Positions 1-8,548 of a stretch of DNA of 64,000 nucleotides are shown one piece after another (positions within the stretch are counted from its first letter, which is position 1; each line of letters opens with the position of its first letter). Source of the DNA: Streptomyces cyaneogriseus subsp. noncyanogenus (GTDB lineage: Bacteria > Actinomycetota > Actinomycetes > Streptomycetales > Streptomycetaceae). The stretch covers positions 1,550,001 through 1,614,000 of the forward strand of contig NZ_CP010849.1 in the NCBI RefSeq assembly GCF_000931445.1. The letters are read 5' to 3'. The position numbers and the translations under genes were made by a program. The notes beneath the pieces are model-generated. The model ran no database searches. It was not told the origin of the DNA and saw only the letters and a program-made list of their open reading frames with translations.

Positions 1-594
1 TACCTGGGGCAGACGGCGGTGAAGGCCAACGAGCTGATCGACTCCGCCCTCGGCGGCGTCCTCTTCGTGGACGAGGCGTACTCCCTGTCGAACTCGGGCT
101 ACGGCAAGGGCGACGCCTACGGCGACGAGGCCCTGCAGGTGCTGCTGAAGCGGGCGGAGGACAACCGCGACCATCTGGTGGTGATCCTGGCCGGGTACCC
201 GGAGGGCATGGACCGCCTGCTGACCGCCAATCCCGGGCTGTCCTCCCGCTTCACCACCCGCGTCGACTTCCCGTCGTACCGGCCGGGGGAGCTGACGGAG
301 ATCGGCAAGGTGCTCGCCGCCGAGAACGGCGACCGGTGGGACGACGAGGCGCTGGACGAGCTGCGCTCGATCGCCGGGCACGTCGTCGAGCAGGGATGGA
401 TCGACGAGCTGGGCAACGGGCGGTTCCTGCGCACGCTGTACGAGAAGAGCTGCGCGTACCGGGACCTGCGGCTGTCGGTCTGCCCGACCACGCTGACGCG
501 GGACGATCTGGCGACGCTGCGGCTGCCGGACCTGATGCAGGCGTACGGCGAGGTGCTGTCGGGGCGGGGGCCGCAGGATCCGCCGGCGATGTGA
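1..594 (+). CDS. AAA ATPase, CbxX/CfqX (SpoVK-like) family, C-terminal part
   Basis: The frame is open from the first base, so the protein starts outside the window; 197 residues are visible. It carries a Walker B segment GGVLFVDEAY (visible residues 18-27), a sensor-like stretch around VVILAGYPEGM, an arginine-finger region LSSRF, and a C-terminal helical lid, in the order expected of CbxX/CfqX-type hexameric AAA+ ATPases (relatives: SpoVK, rubisco activase CbbX, EccA). The Walker A motif must lie upstream. Family proteins remodel other proteins using ATP; the client cannot be read here. The next gene is convergent, only 27 bases away. Confidence 0.85.
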   Translation, partial: YLGQTAVKANELIDSALGGVLFVDEAYSLSNSGYGKGDAYGDEALQVLLKRAEDNRDHLVVILAGYPEGMDRLLTANPGLSSRFTTRVDFPSYRPGELTEIGKVLAAENGDRWDDEALDELRSIAGHVVEQGWIDELGNGRFLRTLYEKSCAYRDLRLSVCPTTLTRDDLATLRLPDLMQAYGEVLSGRGPQDPPAM

Positions 595-621
595 CGGATC
601 CCGCGGCCGTGCCGCCCCGGT

Positions 622-1704
622 TCAGTGGGCCAGGGCCCCTTCCGGGCTGCCGGCGCGGGGCTCGGTCACCGTCACCGCGCCCGGCTCGCGGTGGGCCGGG
701 TCGCGCACCTCGCCCACGAGCAGCTCCAGGACGTCCTCCAGCGCCACCAGGCCGAGCACCTTGCCGGACGCGTCGGCCACCTGGGCCAGATGCGTCGCGG
801 CCCGCCGCATGACGGTGAGCGCGTCGTCGAGCGGCAGCTCGGACCGCAGGGTCGTCATGGGCCGCCACAGGCGCTGCGGCACGGCCCGCTCGGAGTCCTC
901 CAGGTCCAGGACGTCCTTGACGTGCAGGTAGCCCATGAAGGCGCCGGGGCCGGCGGTGACGGGGAAGCGGGAGTACCCGGTGCGGGCGGTGAGCTCGACG
1001 ATCTCGCCGGGGGTGACCGACGGGGGGACGGTCACCAGCGACTCCCGCCCCAGCAGGACGTCCGTCACCGGGCGGGAACCCAGCTCCAGGGCGTCCTCCA
1101 GGCGCTCGGCCTCCTCCGGGTCGAGGAGTCCGGCCTGGCCGGCGTCCTCCACCAGCCGGTTGAGCTGCTCGCTGGTGAAGACCGCCTCGACCTCGTCCTT
1201 GGGCTCGACGCGGAACAGCCGCAGGATGGCTCCGGCACAGGCGCCGAGGGCGACCGTCACCGGCCGGCACAGCCGGGCGAAGGCGACCAGGCCGGGGCTG
1301 AGCCAGAGCGCGGCCTTCTCCGGGGCGGCCATCGCCAGGTTCTTCGGGACCATCTCGCCGATGACCAGATGGCAGAAGACCACCACCGCGAGCGCGATGA
1401 CGTAGCCGAGCGGGTGGATCATCCCGTGCGGCAGATGGATCCAGGCGAAGACCGGCTCCAGCAGGTGGGCGACGGTCGGCTCGGCGACCGCGCCGAGGGT
1501 CAGCGAGCAGACGGTGATGCCGAACTGGGCGGCGGCCATCATCTGCGGCAGCCGCTCCAGCCCGTACAGGACCTGCCGGGCGCGGGCGGTGCCGAGCGGC
1601 TCGATCTGGCTGCGGCGGACGGAGACGAGGGCGAACTCGGCGCCGACGAAGAATCCGTTGGCGAGCACGAGCAGCGCCGCGAAGAGCAGTTGCAGGACGC
1701 TCAT
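622..1704 (-). CDS. CNNM/CorC (HlyC) family membrane protein with CBS pair, short form
   Basis: 360 residues. The N terminus is a DUF21/CNNM membrane domain beginning with a hydrophobic helix and the motif ANGFFVGAEFALVSVRRS, followed by three more hydrophobic stretches. A cytosolic CBS-domain pair comes next (around residues 200-330). The protein ends shortly after the second CBS domain, so the CorC_HlyC C-terminal domain present in the upstream paralogue is missing. Family members are implicated in Mg2+/Co2+ export or ion homeostasis. The ATG overlaps the stop of the upstream paralogue by four bases (ATGA), so the two are translationally coupled and may form a heterodimer (inference). Confidence 0.88.
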   Translation of the reverse strand: MSVLQLLFAALLVLANGFFVGAEFALVSVRRSQIEPLGTARARQVLYGLERLPQMMAAAQFGITVCSLTLGAVAEPTVAHLLEPVFAWIHLPHGMIHPLGYVIALAVVVFCHLVIGEMVPKNLAMAAPEKAALWLSPGLVAFARLCRPVTVALGACAGAILRLFRVEPKDEVEAVFTSEQLNRLVEDAGQAGLLDPEEAERLEDALELGSRPVTDVLLGRESLVTVPPSVTPGEIVELTARTGYSRFPVTAGPGAFMGYLHVKDVLDLEDSERAVPQRLWRPMTTLRSELPLDDALTVMRRAATHLAQVADASGKVLGLVALEDVLELLVGEVRDPAHREPGAVTVTEPRAGSPEGALAH

Positions 1705-3038
1705 CGGGCGTCCTCCCGCACCGGCGCGGGGGCCGTGCGCACCAGCCGGACGCGTTCGGCCCGGTAGTGGCCGACCCGGCGGACGGACAGCCGCCAGCCG
1801 GGCAGTTCGGCGTGGTCGCCGACGGCCGGGATCCGGCCGAGGAGGTCGGCGACGAGTCCGGCGACGGTCTCGTAGGGGCCCTCGGGGGCGTCGAGCCCGA
1901 TACGGGCGAGGGCGTCGACACGGCAGCCGCCGTCCGCGTCCCAGGCCGGGCGGCCGTCCTCCGGCGGGGCGGGGGCCAGCTCGGGTGCCTCGCCGAGCAC
2001 GTCGTCGTGCTCGTCGCGGACCTCGCCGACGATCTCCTCGACGATGTCCTCCAGGGTGACGACGCCCGCCGTGCCGCCGTACTCGTCGACGACGACGGCG
2101 ATGGGCTGTTCGCTGCGCAGCCGGGCCAGCAGGGGCCGTACCGGCAGGGTCTCGGGCACCAGCAGCGCCGGGCGGGCGATGCGGCCCACGGGGGTGCGCA
2201 GCCGTTCGTGCACCGGCACCGCGAGGGCGTCCTTGAGGTGGACCATGCCGACGATCTCGTCGATCTTGTCCTTGTAGACGGGGAAGCGGGACAGGCCGGT
2301 GGCCCGGGTCAGGTTGACCACGTCCTCCGCGGTCGCCGACGCCTGGAGGGCGCTGACCTTCACGCGCGGGGTCATGACGTGCTGCGCGGTGAGGTCGCCC
2401 AGGGACAGGGTGCGCACGAAGAGGTCGGCGGTGTCCTGTTCCAGGGCGCCGGCGCGGGCGGAGTGCCGGGCCAGGGAGACCAGCTCGCCCGGGGTGCGGG
2501 CGGAGGCCAGCTCCTCGGCGGGCTCGATGCCCAGCGCGCGGACCAGACGGTTGGCGACGGCGTTGAGCCCGGCGATCACCGGGCGGAACAGGCGGGCGAA
2601 GCCGTGCTGCGGGCCGGCGACGAAGCGCGCGACCTGGAGGGGCCGGGACACCGCCCAGTTCTTGGGCACCAGTTCGCCGATCACCATCTGCACGGCCGAG
2701 GCCAGCAGCATGCCGACGATCACCGACACGCCGGGCACGGCGCCGCCCGGGACGCCGGCCGCGGTGAGCGGGCCGCGCAGCAGCTCGGCCAGGGCCGGTT
2801 CGGCGAGCATGCCGACGACGAGGGAGGTGAGGGTGATGCCGAGCTGGGTCCCGGAGAGCTGGAACGACAGTTCCCTGAGGGACTCCACGACCCGGCCGGC
2901 CCGCCGGTCGCCCTCGGCGGCGGCCTTCTCGGCCTCGGGGCGCTCGACGGTCACCAGGCCGAATTCGGCCGCCACGAAGAATCCGTTGGCGAGGATCAGC
3001 AGGAACGCGGCTGCCAGAAGCAGCAGGGGGGTGGTCAT
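1701..3038 (-). CDS. CNNM/CorC (HlyC) family membrane protein, full-length form
   Basis: 445 residues: a CNNM/DUF21 transmembrane domain (N-terminal motif ANGFFVAAEFGLVTVERPEA), a CBS pair containing SRFPVYKDKIDEIVGMVHLKD and DEYGGTAGVVTLEDIVEEIVGE, and a C-terminal CorC_HlyC domain (about residues 350-430). This is the standard full architecture of bacterial CNNM/CorC transporters. It is the first gene of a two-gene operon, followed by a paralogue with a four-base overlap. The gap of about 280 bases upstream separates it from the his/rib operon. Substrate is not deducible; Mg2+/Co2+ is the family expectation. Confidence 0.9.
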   Translation of the reverse strand: MTTPLLLLAAAFLLILANGFFVAAEFGLVTVERPEAEKAAAEGDRRAGRVVESLRELSFQLSGTQLGITLTSLVVGMLAEPALAELLRGPLTAAGVPGGAVPGVSVIVGMLLASAVQMVIGELVPKNWAVSRPLQVARFVAGPQHGFARLFRPVIAGLNAVANRLVRALGIEPAEELASARTPGELVSLARHSARAGALEQDTADLFVRTLSLGDLTAQHVMTPRVKVSALQASATAEDVVNLTRATGLSRFPVYKDKIDEIVGMVHLKDALAVPVHERLRTPVGRIARPALLVPETLPVRPLLARLRSEQPIAVVVDEYGGTAGVVTLEDIVEEIVGEVRDEHDDVLGEAPELAPAPPEDGRPAWDADGGCRVDALARIGLDAPEGPYETVAGLVADLLGRIPAVGDHAELPGWRLSVRRVGHYRAERVRLVRTAPAPVREDAR

Positions 3039-3194
3039 GAGGCCGCCGCCTCCGCATCGACGCGGACTGCGTGGGTGCGGGCCGCGCTATGTCGGCAGGG
3101 GGCGGCGCAGGTACTGCAGGACGATCCGTCCATCGCCGGAGAGGGTCACTCCTCGGGTAGCAGGAACCCCTGTGCACCGGGCGGTGCGACAGGG

Positions 3195-3221
3195 GCGGAG
3201 CCGCGGCGATCGCGGCTCCGC
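3195..3221 (-). terminator. Hairpin terminator after the rib-his operon
   Basis: GCGGAGCCGCG and CGCGGCTCCGC form an 11-bp perfect stem around a five-base loop (GCGAT). There is no T-run, as is usual in Streptomyces. It lies about 100 bases beyond the last gene of the rib-his operon and could equally be in the 5' leader of the CorC pair. Confidence 0.6.
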
Positions 3222-3318
3222 ACCCAGATTAATCAAGACCGGGCCGGGTGCGGCAGGGCGGACGGCCCCGATCGGCCCCCGGGGTGTCCCGGAGCCGGTC
3301 TCCGGGACGCGCCCCTGA

Positions 3319-3786
3319 TCAGCCCTGCCGGCCCCCGGGCTCCGCGGTGGAACGGGCCTCGGCCAGGGCGCGCAGGGTCCGCGCGTCGGCGATGGCGCGC
3401 TCCTTGGCGATGCCCGGCTGGATGCCGAGCGCGGGCAGGCTGGTGCCGTCGCTCAGGTCCAGGAAGACCCAGGGGTCACCCGCGCGGAGGTTCACCCGGA
3501 GGATCTCCGCCCACTCCAGTCGGCGCGTCCGGGTGAGGTTGACGACGGTGACGCCGGACTCCTCGGCGACGACCTTGGGCCGGGCCAGCAGGAACAGCAC
3601 GCTGTCCAGCAGGGCCGCCGTGACGATGAAGCTCGACCGCTCCGCGGGTGTGAGCCGCTCCAGCAGCAGCGCGACCACGGTGATGGTCACGAAGATGAGG
3701 GCGGCCGCGGTGAGCAGGACGGCCCGGGTGCGGCCCGGCCGGAAGGTGACGGGCAGGGCGGGAAGGTCCGCGGTGGCATCCGACAT
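3319..3786 (-). CDS. PH-domain membrane protein at the end of the rib-his operon
   Basis: 155 residues. Two hydrophobic helices (about residues 22-42 and 54-69) are followed by a short PH-like beta domain containing VTVVNLTRTRRLEWAEILRV and PWVFLDLSDG, the signature of the actinobacterial bacterial-PH (PF10756-type) family. The ATG is preceded by GGAG at seven bases. It lies 22 bases after hisG and is probably the last gene of the FMN-riboswitch operon. Function is unknown; the conserved position suggests association with membrane processes rather than with histidine synthesis itself. Confidence 0.75.
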   Translation of the reverse strand: MSDATADLPALPVTFRPGRTRAVLLTAAALIFVTITVVALLLERLTPAERSSFIVTAALLDSVLFLLARPKVVAEESGVTVVNLTRTRRLEWAEILRVNLRAGDPWVFLDLSDGTSLPALGIQPGIAKERAIADARTLRALAEARSTAEPGGRQG

Positions 3787-3808
3787 GGTGACGCTCCGGA
3801 TCGCGGGC

Positions 3809-4666
3809 TCAGAGGCGGCAGGCGTGGATGGCGGTGGTGAGGATGGCCCGGGCGCCGATCTCGTACAGATCGTCCATGATCCGCTGGGCCTCCTTGGAGG
3901 GGACCATGGCGCGGACGGCGACCCAGCCCTCGTTGTGCAGCGGGGAGACGGTCGGGGACTCCAGGCCCGGGGTGAGGGCGACGGCCTTCTCCAGCTGCTC
4001 CACGCGGCAGTCGTAGTCCATCATCACGTACGTCCGGGCGACCAGGACGCCCTGGAGGCGGCGCAGGAACTGCTGCACCTTCGCCTCGACGGTGTCGTCG
4101 GCGTCCGCGCGGGTGCCGCGGATCACCACGGCCTCGGACTTCATGATGGGCTCGCCGATGACCTCCAGGCCGGCGTTGCGCAGCGAGGTGCCGGTCTCGA
4201 CGACGTCGGCGATGACCTCGGCGACACCGAGCTCGATGGCGGTCTCGACGGCGCCGTCGAGGTGGACGACGGAGGCGTCGATGCCGTTGTCGGCGAGGTG
4301 CTTGGCGACGATGCCCTCGTAGGAGGTGGCGACCGTCATGCCCGCCAGGTCCTGGACGCCGCTCGCGGTGCCCGGCTTGGTGGCGTAGCGGAAGGTGGAG
4401 CGGGCGAAGCCGAGGGGGAGGATCTCCTCGGCGTCGGCACCCGAGTCGATCAGCAGGTCGCGGCCGGTGATGCCGATGTCGAGGCGGCCGGAGGAGACGT
4501 AGATCGCGATGTCACGGGGGCGGAGGTAGAAGAACTCGACCTCGTTCTCCGGGTCGACGATCCGCAGTTCCTTGGACTCGCGGCGCTGCTGGTAGCCGGC
4601 CTCATGCAGCATCTCCGCCGCAGGGCCGGACAGTGAACCCTTGTTGGGGACGGCGATGCGCAGCAT
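3809..4666 (-). CDS. hisG: ATP phosphoribosyltransferase
   Basis: 285 residues, the size of the long (HisG_L) form carrying a C-terminal ACT-like regulatory domain that senses histidine. The N terminus MLRIAVPNKGSLSGPAAEML and the PRPP-binding region DLAGMTVATSYEGIVAKHL are characteristic. It catalyses the first, feedback-inhibited step of histidine synthesis, condensing ATP with PRPP. It lies 48 bases downstream of hisE, so the first two histidine steps are together, away from the main his cluster (not in this window). The C-terminal segment from about residue 215 matches the regulatory domain. Confidence 0.96.
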   Translation of the reverse strand: MLRIAVPNKGSLSGPAAEMLHEAGYQQRRESKELRIVDPENEVEFFYLRPRDIAIYVSSGRLDIGITGRDLLIDSGADAEEILPLGFARSTFRYATKPGTASGVQDLAGMTVATSYEGIVAKHLADNGIDASVVHLDGAVETAIELGVAEVIADVVETGTSLRNAGLEVIGEPIMKSEAVVIRGTRADADDTVEAKVQQFLRRLQGVLVARTYVMMDYDCRVEQLEKAVALTPGLESPTVSPLHNEGWVAVRAMVPSKEAQRIMDDLYEIGARAILTTAIHACRL

Positions 4667-4714
4667 GAGGCGGGCTTCCTTTGCGTGGTGTCGTGCGGGG
4701 ACTGTGCGGGGTGC

Positions 4715-4987
4715 TTACAGGTGGGCGTAGACGTCGTCCAGGGAGATCCCGCGGGCGACCATCATCACCTGGACGTGGTACAGCAGCTGCGAGATCTCCT
4801 CGGCGGCCGCTTCCTTGCCCTCGTACTCGGCGGCCATCCAGACCTCGGCGGCCTCTTCGACGACCTTCTTGCCGATGGCATGGACGCCCTTGTCCACCAG
4901 CTCGGCGGTGCGGGAGGTGGCGGGGTCGCCGTGGGCGGCCTTCTGCTGGAGCTCGGTGAAGAGCTCCTCGAACGTCTTCTTGGACAT
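4715..4987 (-). CDS. hisE: Phosphoribosyl-ATP pyrophosphatase
   Basis: 90 residues of the MazG-like all-alpha fold. The metal-binding acidic motif [19 protein letters not shown] (residues 40-58) and [16 protein letters not shown] (61-76) are intact. It hydrolyses PR-ATP to PR-AMP in histidine synthesis. I chose the ATG at 4985-4987; it starts [10 protein letters not shown], as known HisE proteins do, and gives the usual length. It sits 34 bases after ribH and 48 before hisG. Confidence 0.95.
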   Translation of the reverse strand: MSKKTFEELFTELQQKAAHGDPATSRTAELVDKGVHAIGKKVVEEAAEVWMAAEYEGKEAAAEEISQLLYHVQVMMVARGISLDDVYAHL

Positions 4988-5021
4988 GGTGGTCCTTACC
5001 CTACGCGGTCCGCCGGGCTCG

Positions 5022-5507
5022 TCAGCGCCAGGGTTCGGATACGGAACGCAGCGTGGCCGCGGTCGCCACGGCGGCCGTGACGGCCTCGTGGCCCTTGTCC
5101 TCGCTGGAGCCTTCGAGGCCCGCCCGGTCCAGGGCCTGCTCCTCGGTGTCGCAGGTGAGCACGCCGAAGCCGACGGGGACGCCGGTGTCGACCGAGACCT
5201 GGGTGAGGCCCTGGGTGACGCCCTGGCAGACGTAGTCGAAGTGGGGGGTGCCGCCGCGGATGACGACACCGAGGGCGACGATCGCGTCGTAGCCGCGCCC
5301 TGCGAGGCCCTTGGCCACGACGGGGAGCTCCCAGCTCCCGGGGACCCGCAGCAGGGTCGGCTCGTCGATGCCCAGCTCGTGCAGGGCGCGCAGCGCGCCG
5401 TCCACCAGTCCGTCCATCACCTTCTCGTGCCACTGCGCCGCGACGACGGCGACCCGCAGGTCGCCCACGTTGCGTACGGACAGTTCCGGTGCGCCCTTGC
5501 CGCTCAC
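5022..5507 (-). CDS. ribH: 6,7-dimethyl-8-ribityllumazine synthase
   Basis: 161 residues, standard for lumazine synthase. Visible motifs are [33 protein letters not shown] (phosphate and substrate site), [15 protein letters not shown] with the catalytic His, and [21 protein letters not shown]. It condenses the ribityl-aminouracil with dihydroxybutanone phosphate, the penultimate step of riboflavin synthesis, in an icosahedral or pentameric particle. It is the fourth gene of the riboswitch operon, 22 bases after ribBA. Confidence 0.97.
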   Translation of the reverse strand: MSGKGAPELSVRNVGDLRVAVVAAQWHEKVMDGLVDGALRALHELGIDEPTLLRVPGSWELPVVAKGLAGRGYDAIVALGVVIRGGTPHFDYVCQGVTQGLTQVSVDTGVPVGFGVLTCDTEEQALDRAGLEGSSEDKGHEAVTAAVATAATLRSVSEPWR

Positions 5508-5529
5508 GTTCTCGGTCTCCTCGTGCTCG

Positions 5530-6819
5530 TTACTGGTTGGTGCAGGTGGACACGGGGGTGGTGTCCAGCCAGGGCAGGTCGTGGCCCATCCGGTCCCGCT
5601 TGGTGCGCAGGTAGCCCAGGTTGTGCTCGCCCGCCTGGACGGGCATCGGCTCGCGGCGCAGGACCTCGATGCCGTGCCGGACGAGCGCGTCGCTCTTGTC
5701 GGGATTGTTGGTCAGCAGGCGCACGCTGCGCACGCCGAGATCGGCGAGTATCTGGGCGCCCGCGCCGTAGTCGCGGGCGTCCGCGGGCAGGCCGAGTTCC
5801 AGGTTGGCGTCGAGGGTGTCCCGGCCGCGCTCCTGGAGTTCGTAGGCGCGCAGCTTGGACATCAGGCCGATGCCGCGGCCCTCGTGCCCGCGCAGATAGA
5901 CCACCACTCCCCTGCCCTCGGACTGGATGCGGGCGAGGGAGGCGTCGAGCTGGGGGCCGCAGTCGCAGCGCTGGGAGCCGAAGACGTCGCCGGTGAGGCA
6001 CTCGGAGTGGACGCGGACCAGGACGTCCGCGCCGTCGCCGATCTCGCCGTGGACGAGGGCGACGTGCTCGACGCCGTCGACGGTGGAGCGGTAGCCGTGG
6101 GCGGTGAAGGTGCCGTGGGCGGTGGGCAGGTTGACCTGGGCCTCGCGGCGGACGGTGGGCTCGGCGCTGCGGCGGTAGGCGATCAGGTCCTCGATGGAGA
6201 TGATCGTCAGGCCGTGCTTGCGGGCGAACGGGATCAGCTCGGGCAGGCGCAGCATGCGGCCGTCCTCGCCGGCGATCTCGACGATGGCGCCGGCCGGGCG
6301 CAGGCCCGCGAGACGGGCGAGGTCGACGGCGGCCTCGGTGTGCCCGTCGCGGGCGAGGACGCCGCCGGGGCGGGCGCGCAGCGGGAAGACGTGGCCGGGG
6401 CGGACCAGGTCGGACGGCCCGGCGGTGCCGCCGGCCAGCAGGCGGAGCGTGGTGGCGCGGTCGGCGGCGGAGATGCCGGTGGTCACACCGTGCGCGGCGG
6501 AGGCGTCCACCGAGACGGTGAACGCGGTCTTCATCGACTCGGTGTTGTCCCGGACCATCTGGGGCAGGTCGAGCCGGTCCAGCTCCTCGCCCTCCATGGG
6601 GGCGCAGATCAGGCCGCGGCACTCGCTCATCATGAAGGCGACGATCTCCTCGGTCGCCTTCTCCGCGGCGATGACGAGGTCGCCCTCGTTCTCGCGGTCC
6701 GCGTCGTCGACGACCACGACCGGGCGGCCGGCGGCGATGTCGGCGATGGCCTGTTCGACGGGGTCGAGTACGAGGTCCTCGATGCCGTCGGTGCCGTACA
6801 GGACGGGTGCCGCGCTCAT
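5530..6819 (-). CDS. ribBA: Bifunctional 3,4-dihydroxy-2-butanone-4-phosphate synthase / GTP cyclohydrolase II
   Basis: 429 residues. The N-terminal RibB domain (about 15-215) has [16 protein letters not shown] and the GHTEAAVDL metal-binding motif. The C-terminal RibA domain (about 220-415) has the zinc-binding cysteines in [16 protein letters not shown] and the catalytic stretch [14 protein letters not shown]. One protein thus supplies both entry substrates of riboflavin synthesis from ribulose-5-phosphate and GTP. Its ATG overlaps the ribM stop by four bases. The last residues, TPVSTCTNQ, are a short tail beyond the domain. Confidence 0.97.
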   Translation of the reverse strand: MSAAPVLYGTDGIEDLVLDPVEQAIADIAAGRPVVVVDDADRENEGDLVIAAEKATEEIVAFMMSECRGLICAPMEGEELDRLDLPQMVRDNTESMKTAFTVSVDASAAHGVTTGISAADRATTLRLLAGGTAGPSDLVRPGHVFPLRARPGGVLARDGHTEAAVDLARLAGLRPAGAIVEIAGEDGRMLRLPELIPFARKHGLTIISIEDLIAYRRSAEPTVRREAQVNLPTAHGTFTAHGYRSTVDGVEHVALVHGEIGDGADVLVRVHSECLTGDVFGSQRCDCGPQLDASLARIQSEGRGVVVYLRGHEGRGIGLMSKLRAYELQERGRDTLDANLELGLPADARDYGAGAQILADLGVRSVRLLTNNPDKSDALVRHGIEVLRREPMPVQAGEHNLGYLRTKRDRMGHDLPWLDTTPVSTCTNQ

Positions 6820-7460
6820 GCGGGCGCTCCTTCCAGGACGGGCTGCGCGGCCCTGCGGGAGCGCAGCCACCAGTCGCGCAGGCCCCACAGGACGAGCGCG
6901 CCGTACAGAACGTAGACGAAGCCGGAGAAGGCGAAGCCGTTGGCGAAGTTCAGCGGTACGCCGACCAGGTCGACCAGCAGCCAGGCGAGCCAGAACTCGA
7001 CCATGCCGCGCGCCTGGGCGTACATGGCGACGATGGTGCCGACGAAGATGTAGGCGTCCGGCCAGGGGTCCCAGGAGAGCGCGGGGAAGGCGGTGAACAG
7101 CCCGCCGACGGCGAGGGTGCCGAGGGCGGCGGCGGCCAGGAGGGCCCCGCGCTCGCGCCAGGTGGCGAACCGGACGGCGATGGAGCCGTCCTGCGTCTGC
7201 CGCCGGCCGCGGTTCCACTGCCAGAAGCCCCAGGCGGCGACGACCATGACGACGATCTGCTTGCCCGCGCTGCCCGACAGGTGGGCGGTGGCGAAGGCCG
7301 CGAAGAGGATGAGGCCGGAGAGGAACTGGACCGGCCAGGTCCATATCGAGCGCCGCCAGCCGAGGGCGAGGCCGAGCAGGCCGATCACGTTGCCGATCAT
7401 GTCCGACCACTTGATGTGCTGGCCGAAGAGGACGAACGCCTCCGAGTTGAGCCAGTTCAC
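6816..7460 (-). CDS. ribM: PnuC-family transporter, probable riboflavin transporter RibM (PnuX)
   Basis: 214 residues, with about seven hydrophobic helices and the PnuC-family organisation, including [20 protein letters not shown] and the aromatic repeat WGFWQW. PnuC proteins classically import nicotinamide riboside or mononucleotide. Actinobacterial copies inside FMN-riboswitch operons (RibM/PnuX of Corynebacterium and S. davawensis) are documented riboflavin transporters, and the position here between ribE and ribBA fits that. Both gene junctions are four-base overlaps. The substrate is assigned from context, not from residues. Confidence 0.85.
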   Translation of the reverse strand: MNWLNSEAFVLFGQHIKWSDMIGNVIGLLGLALGWRRSIWTWPVQFLSGLILFAAFATAHLSGSAGKQIVVMVVAAWGFWQWNRGRRQTQDGSIAVRFATWRERGALLAAAALGTLAVGGLFTAFPALSWDPWPDAYIFVGTIVAMYAQARGMVEFWLAWLLVDLVGVPLNFANGFAFSGFVYVLYGALVLWGLRDWWLRSRRAAQPVLEGAPA

Positions 7461-8059
7461 TTGGTCTCCCCCCGATCGGCCAGCAGCCGCTCGACGTACT
7501 TGGCGATGACGTCGGCCTCCAGGTTCACCGGGTCGCCGGGCTGCTTGCGGCCGAGCGTGGTCAGGGCGAGCGTGGTGGGGATGAGGCTGACGGTGAAGTG
7601 GTCGGGGCCGGCCTCGACGACGGTGAGGCTGATGCCGTCGACGGTGATGGAGCCCTTCTCGACGACGTACCGGGCGAGGTCCGCGGGCAGGGAGATCTTC
7701 ACGATCTCCCAGTGCTCGGACGGGGTGCGCTCGAGGATCGTGCCGGTGCCGTCGACGTGGCCCTGCACGATGTGCCCGCCCAGGCGCGCGCCCACGGCGG
7801 TGGGGCGCTCCAGATTGACGCGGGAGCCGACGGTGAGGGCGCCCAGGCTGGACCGCTTGAGGGTCTCGGCCATCACGTCGGCGGTGAACTCGTCGCCCTC
7901 GTGGTCGACGACGGTGAGGCAGACGCCGTTGACGGCGATGGAGTCACCGTGCTTCGCGCCCTGGGTGACGACGGGGCCGCGCAGCCGGAAGCGACAGGCG
8001 TCGTCGAGGGTCTCGACGGCGGTGACCTCGCCCAGCTCTTCGACGATTCCGGTGAACAC
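7457..8059 (-). CDS. ribE: Riboflavin synthase, alpha chain
   Basis: 200 residues made of two lumazine-binding repeats (about 1-97 and 98-195). It begins [10 protein letters not shown] as this family does; each repeat has the matching motif ([16 protein letters not shown] and [16 protein letters not shown]). It dismutates two lumazines to riboflavin. The start is GTG at 8057-8059, fixed by AGGAGG at 8069-8074 with a nine-base spacer. It is the first gene after the FMN riboswitch, so flavin repression acts directly on it. Confidence 0.96.
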   Translation of the reverse strand: MFTGIVEELGEVTAVETLDDACRFRLRGPVVTQGAKHGDSIAVNGVCLTVVDHEGDEFTADVMAETLKRSSLGALTVGSRVNLERPTAVGARLGGHIVQGHVDGTGTILERTPSEHWEIVKISLPADLARYVVEKGSITVDGISLTVVEAGPDHFTVSLIPTTLALTTLGRKQPGDPVNLEADVIAKYVERLLADRGETK

Positions 8060-8146
8060 TTCCCGGGTCCTCCTGCCTCTTCGGGCACGGACTCCGGGGC
8101 TGTCGGGAACGACAGAATCACGAGCGAGGGCACCGGGGGCGACGCC

Positions 8147-8161
8147 GGACGGGGCCCGTCC
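8147..8161 (-). promoter_or_regulatory. Small hairpin in the riboswitch-to-ribE leader
   Basis: GGACGG and CCGTCC form a perfect six-base-pair stem with a three-base loop between the FMN aptamer and the ribE start. It may belong to the expression platform. There is no T-run, so a translational or Rho-dependent mechanism is as likely as intrinsic termination. Confidence 0.35.
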
Positions 8162-8207
8162 ACGGCGGACGAGCCCAGAGGGCGGCGCGCACGTATGCCC
8201 GCTCGCC

Positions 8208-8334
8208 GCGCACTGCCTCCCATCCGGACTTTAACCGTCGGTCCAGGAATTTCACCTGGTCAACCGGCCGCTGGAGGCGACCGGGTCGCGGACTGTAACC
8301 GCCGGTTCGGACTTTCACCGACCCCGGAGTGCGC
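8208..8334 (-). ncRNA. FMN riboswitch (RFN element)
   Basis: On the minus strand the closing stem P1 is GCGCACT (8328-8334) pairing with AGTGCGC (8208-8214). Between these lie the conserved blocks of the RFN element: GGTCGGTGAAAGTCCG, ACCGGCGGTTACAGTCCGCG, a TTGACCAGGTGAAATTCCTG arm, then GACCGACGGTTAAAGTCCG and GGATGGGAG. Order, spacing and near-invariant bases are those of the FMN aptamer. It controls ribE and, by read-through, ribM, ribBA, ribH and probably hisE-hisG. Confidence 0.97.
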
Positions 8335-8475
8335 TGCTTCTGGTACAGGGCCAGTGTGCCACGCCTGATCGTCGTCCATGCGGGTGACGGGTGTGCGGTG
8401 GCTCACAGGAGTCCGGCGGCGCTCCCCGCCCCTCTCCCCCGGAGCCAACCCGCCCGCCACCGCGCCCTCTTGCAT

Positions 8476-8509
8476 TGGTCCATACCTATTGACTGACTGG
8501 TCTAGTCCT
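8476..8509 (+). promoter_or_regulatory. Tandem DasR-type boxes in the chitinase promoter
   Basis: Two direct repeats, TGGTCCATACCT (8476-8487) and TGGTCTAGTCCT (8498-8509), start 22 bases apart, about two helical turns. The second, extended as ACTGGTCTAGTCCTCT (8496-8511), matches 14 of 16 bases of the DasR-responsive element consensus I recall (ACTGGTCTAGACCACT). Paired repeats of this kind overlap the promoters of Streptomyces chitinase genes, where the N-acetylglucosamine sensor DasR represses them. Confidence 0.8.
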
Positions 8510-8548
8510 CTCTAGGGTCTGCGCAACTTCCGTGGAGAGGAACCGACT

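Noticed and set aside
251..1921. Long open frames opposite or across the CorC genes, and similar antisense frames throughout the window
   Set aside because: In DNA of about 72% GC stop codons are rare. These translations are Arg/Pro/Gly/Ala-rich, lack recognisable domains and overlap well-supported genes.
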